Made by a program: the position numbers and the translations under genes. From positions 242,501 to 252,500 of the forward strand of contig CM022673.1 in assembly GCA_012295275.1 (NCBI GenBank): DNA of 10,000 nucleotides. Reading direction: 5' to 3'. This stretch comes from Chrysomallon squamiferum (Eukaryota > Mollusca > Gastropoda > Neomphalida > Peltospiridae). Positions 9,115 through 10,000 of the stretch are shown in pieces. The notes below the pieces were generated by a model. It had not been told where the DNA came from. It did not search any database and saw nothing but the letters and a program-made list of their open reading frames with translations. The stretch's first letter is position 1; every line of letters starts with the position of its first letter.

Positions 9115-9479
9115 ATATGATATAAAATAAAACAAAGGAAAATATGTTCAATACACCACACTACACTTCACGGTTTAAATAATAACACGTGAACGTATTA
9201 TAGTAAATGGTATTCGAAATCCACTCGTAAAATATCACTTCCTTGCGTGTTTTCTTTACTCACATCTCGCGGCACAGTTCAGTCTTACCAACATGTTATT
9301 ACAAGAGTGTGTTTCCTTTTTCTTATCCAGCAAAAACCTGAGCCTCAGGCTGAACAATCTGACTCGGAGTTTCTAGACATCTTTAATCACTAAAATACAT
9401 TAGCTGTACTTTAATTACCATTGTTAACACACTTCTTTTTCTCCATCTTGTTTCTTTTTTTCTTTTTCCTAACCCCCAC

Positions 9480-9483
<4 letters not shown>
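9115..9483. other. Unique AT-rich DNA, no gene seen
   Basis: No supportable open frame, RNA gene or repeat family was found. The last part (9430-9483) becomes pyrimidine-rich and leads into the TA/poly-T block. Confidence 0.5.
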
Positions 9484-9530
<47 letters not shown>

Positions 9531-9584
9531 AAAGTATTTATTTATTCTTTTTTCTTTCTTTCTTTCTTTCTTTTTTTTTTTTTT
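9484..9584. repeat. (TA)n, poly-T and (CTTT)n simple-sequence block
   Basis: TA units at 9484-9516 are followed by a T-run to 9530, then 'aaagtatttatttatt', CTTT units at about 9546-9571, and a final T-run to 9584. The Tyr-Ile/Phe-rich plus-strand open frame here (9421-9675) is a repeat translation. Confidence 0.93.
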
Positions 9585-9838
9585 AAATTTATTAAGTTCA
9601 TACGTTCCGAAAATGGTGTGGGTGGTGTTTTGGAAATTACTTACGAAGAAAGCAAAATTTTTTAAAAATAATTAAAAATATTTTTTATCAGTACTATTGC
9701 CACATTGTAAACTCAAGTAGCTTAAGTTGAAAGATTTAAAAAAAAAAAGTAAATTATGTAATAATTTCTTAAATGGCACTTAATTATATCAGCGTGGAAC
9801 ATCGAGGTATGCGTCTGCGCAAAACGTACACATTTCCT
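9585..9838. other. Unique AT-rich DNA, nothing recognised
   Basis: Ordinary non-coding-looking sequence. An A-run lies at about 9739-9748. Confidence 0.5.
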
Positions 9839-9901
9839 GTAACAGCAGTAACAGCAGTGAAAACAACAAAGACAATAACAACAACAACAATAATAATAAT
9901 A
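9839..9901. repeat. Two GTAACAGCA units, then (CAA)n(TAA)n
   Basis: The nonamer 'gtaacagca' is present twice in tandem at 9839-9856. After a short spacer, CAA units (about 9876-9890) pass into TAA units (9891-9901). The remaining 99 bases to the window end hold nothing recognisable. Confidence 0.85.
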
Positions 9902-10000
9902 AGATGATGGAACTTCAGTTATTTTTATAAATAAAACCTATCCATAACTTCTGAATAATACAAAACAAGAATGTATGACGAAGTAAAGTAAAGAATGAAG

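Noticed and set aside
9421-9675. 84-residue Phe- and Tyr-Ile-rich frame
   Set aside because: Produced by poly-T, (TA)n and (CTTT)n tracts.

Overview
The window looks like intergenic or intronic DNA from a large, repeat-rich animal genome. It is strongly AT-rich, with no intact gene on either strand that I can support, no rRNA or tRNA, and microsatellites every few hundred bases (dinucleotide CA, GA and TA; trinucleotide ATT/TAA, CAA and CTA; many poly-T runs). It also holds a decayed pogo/Tigger-type DNA transposon. The abundance of (ATT)n and very long (CA)n tracts, and the Tigger-like sequence, suggest a mollusc, possibly a cephalopod such as an octopus. That is inference from style; no gene or marker fixes the species.

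Layout. About 1-690: remnant of a Tigger/pogo element. It keeps its non-coding 5' part, a broken piece of the transposase helix-turn-helix (HTH) coding region and its 3' non-coding end, with most of the transposase missing. 690-2460: anonymous AT-rich DNA with poly-T, (TTA)n, (ATATT)n and TG/TA tracts. 2462-2513: palindromic TA-rich segment. 2584-2881: a diverged tandem array of four units of about 73-85 bp. 3025-3070: (TAA)n. 3071-5940: anonymous DNA with poly-T, ATT and CTA tracts, including a hairpin built round (CTA)9. 5946-6382: the most striking simple-sequence block, a pure (AC)89 tract, then (TG)n, then another (CA)n, with the flank of the first CA tract duplicated after the second. 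6383-7010: anonymous DNA with a less repetitive, coding-like patch on the minus strand. 7205-7320: a TTTATG-based degenerate array with 12-bp periodicity. 7669-7828: purine-rich GA tract. 7829-8900: the most complex unique sequence in the window, with no gene recognised. 8909-9114: compound (AC)18(AG)34 followed by TAA/CAA arrays. 9484-9584: (TA)n, poly-T and (CTTT)n. 9870-9901: CAA/TAA array.

There is no operon or pathway to describe. The open frames present are short and come either from simple repeats (Thr-His, Cys-Val, Ser-Leu or Phe-rich peptides) or from chance in AT-rich DNA. I did not find a new biological system. The observations most worth checking are the tandem array at 2584-2881, the CA/TG/CA duplication at 5946-6382 and the internally deleted Tigger element.
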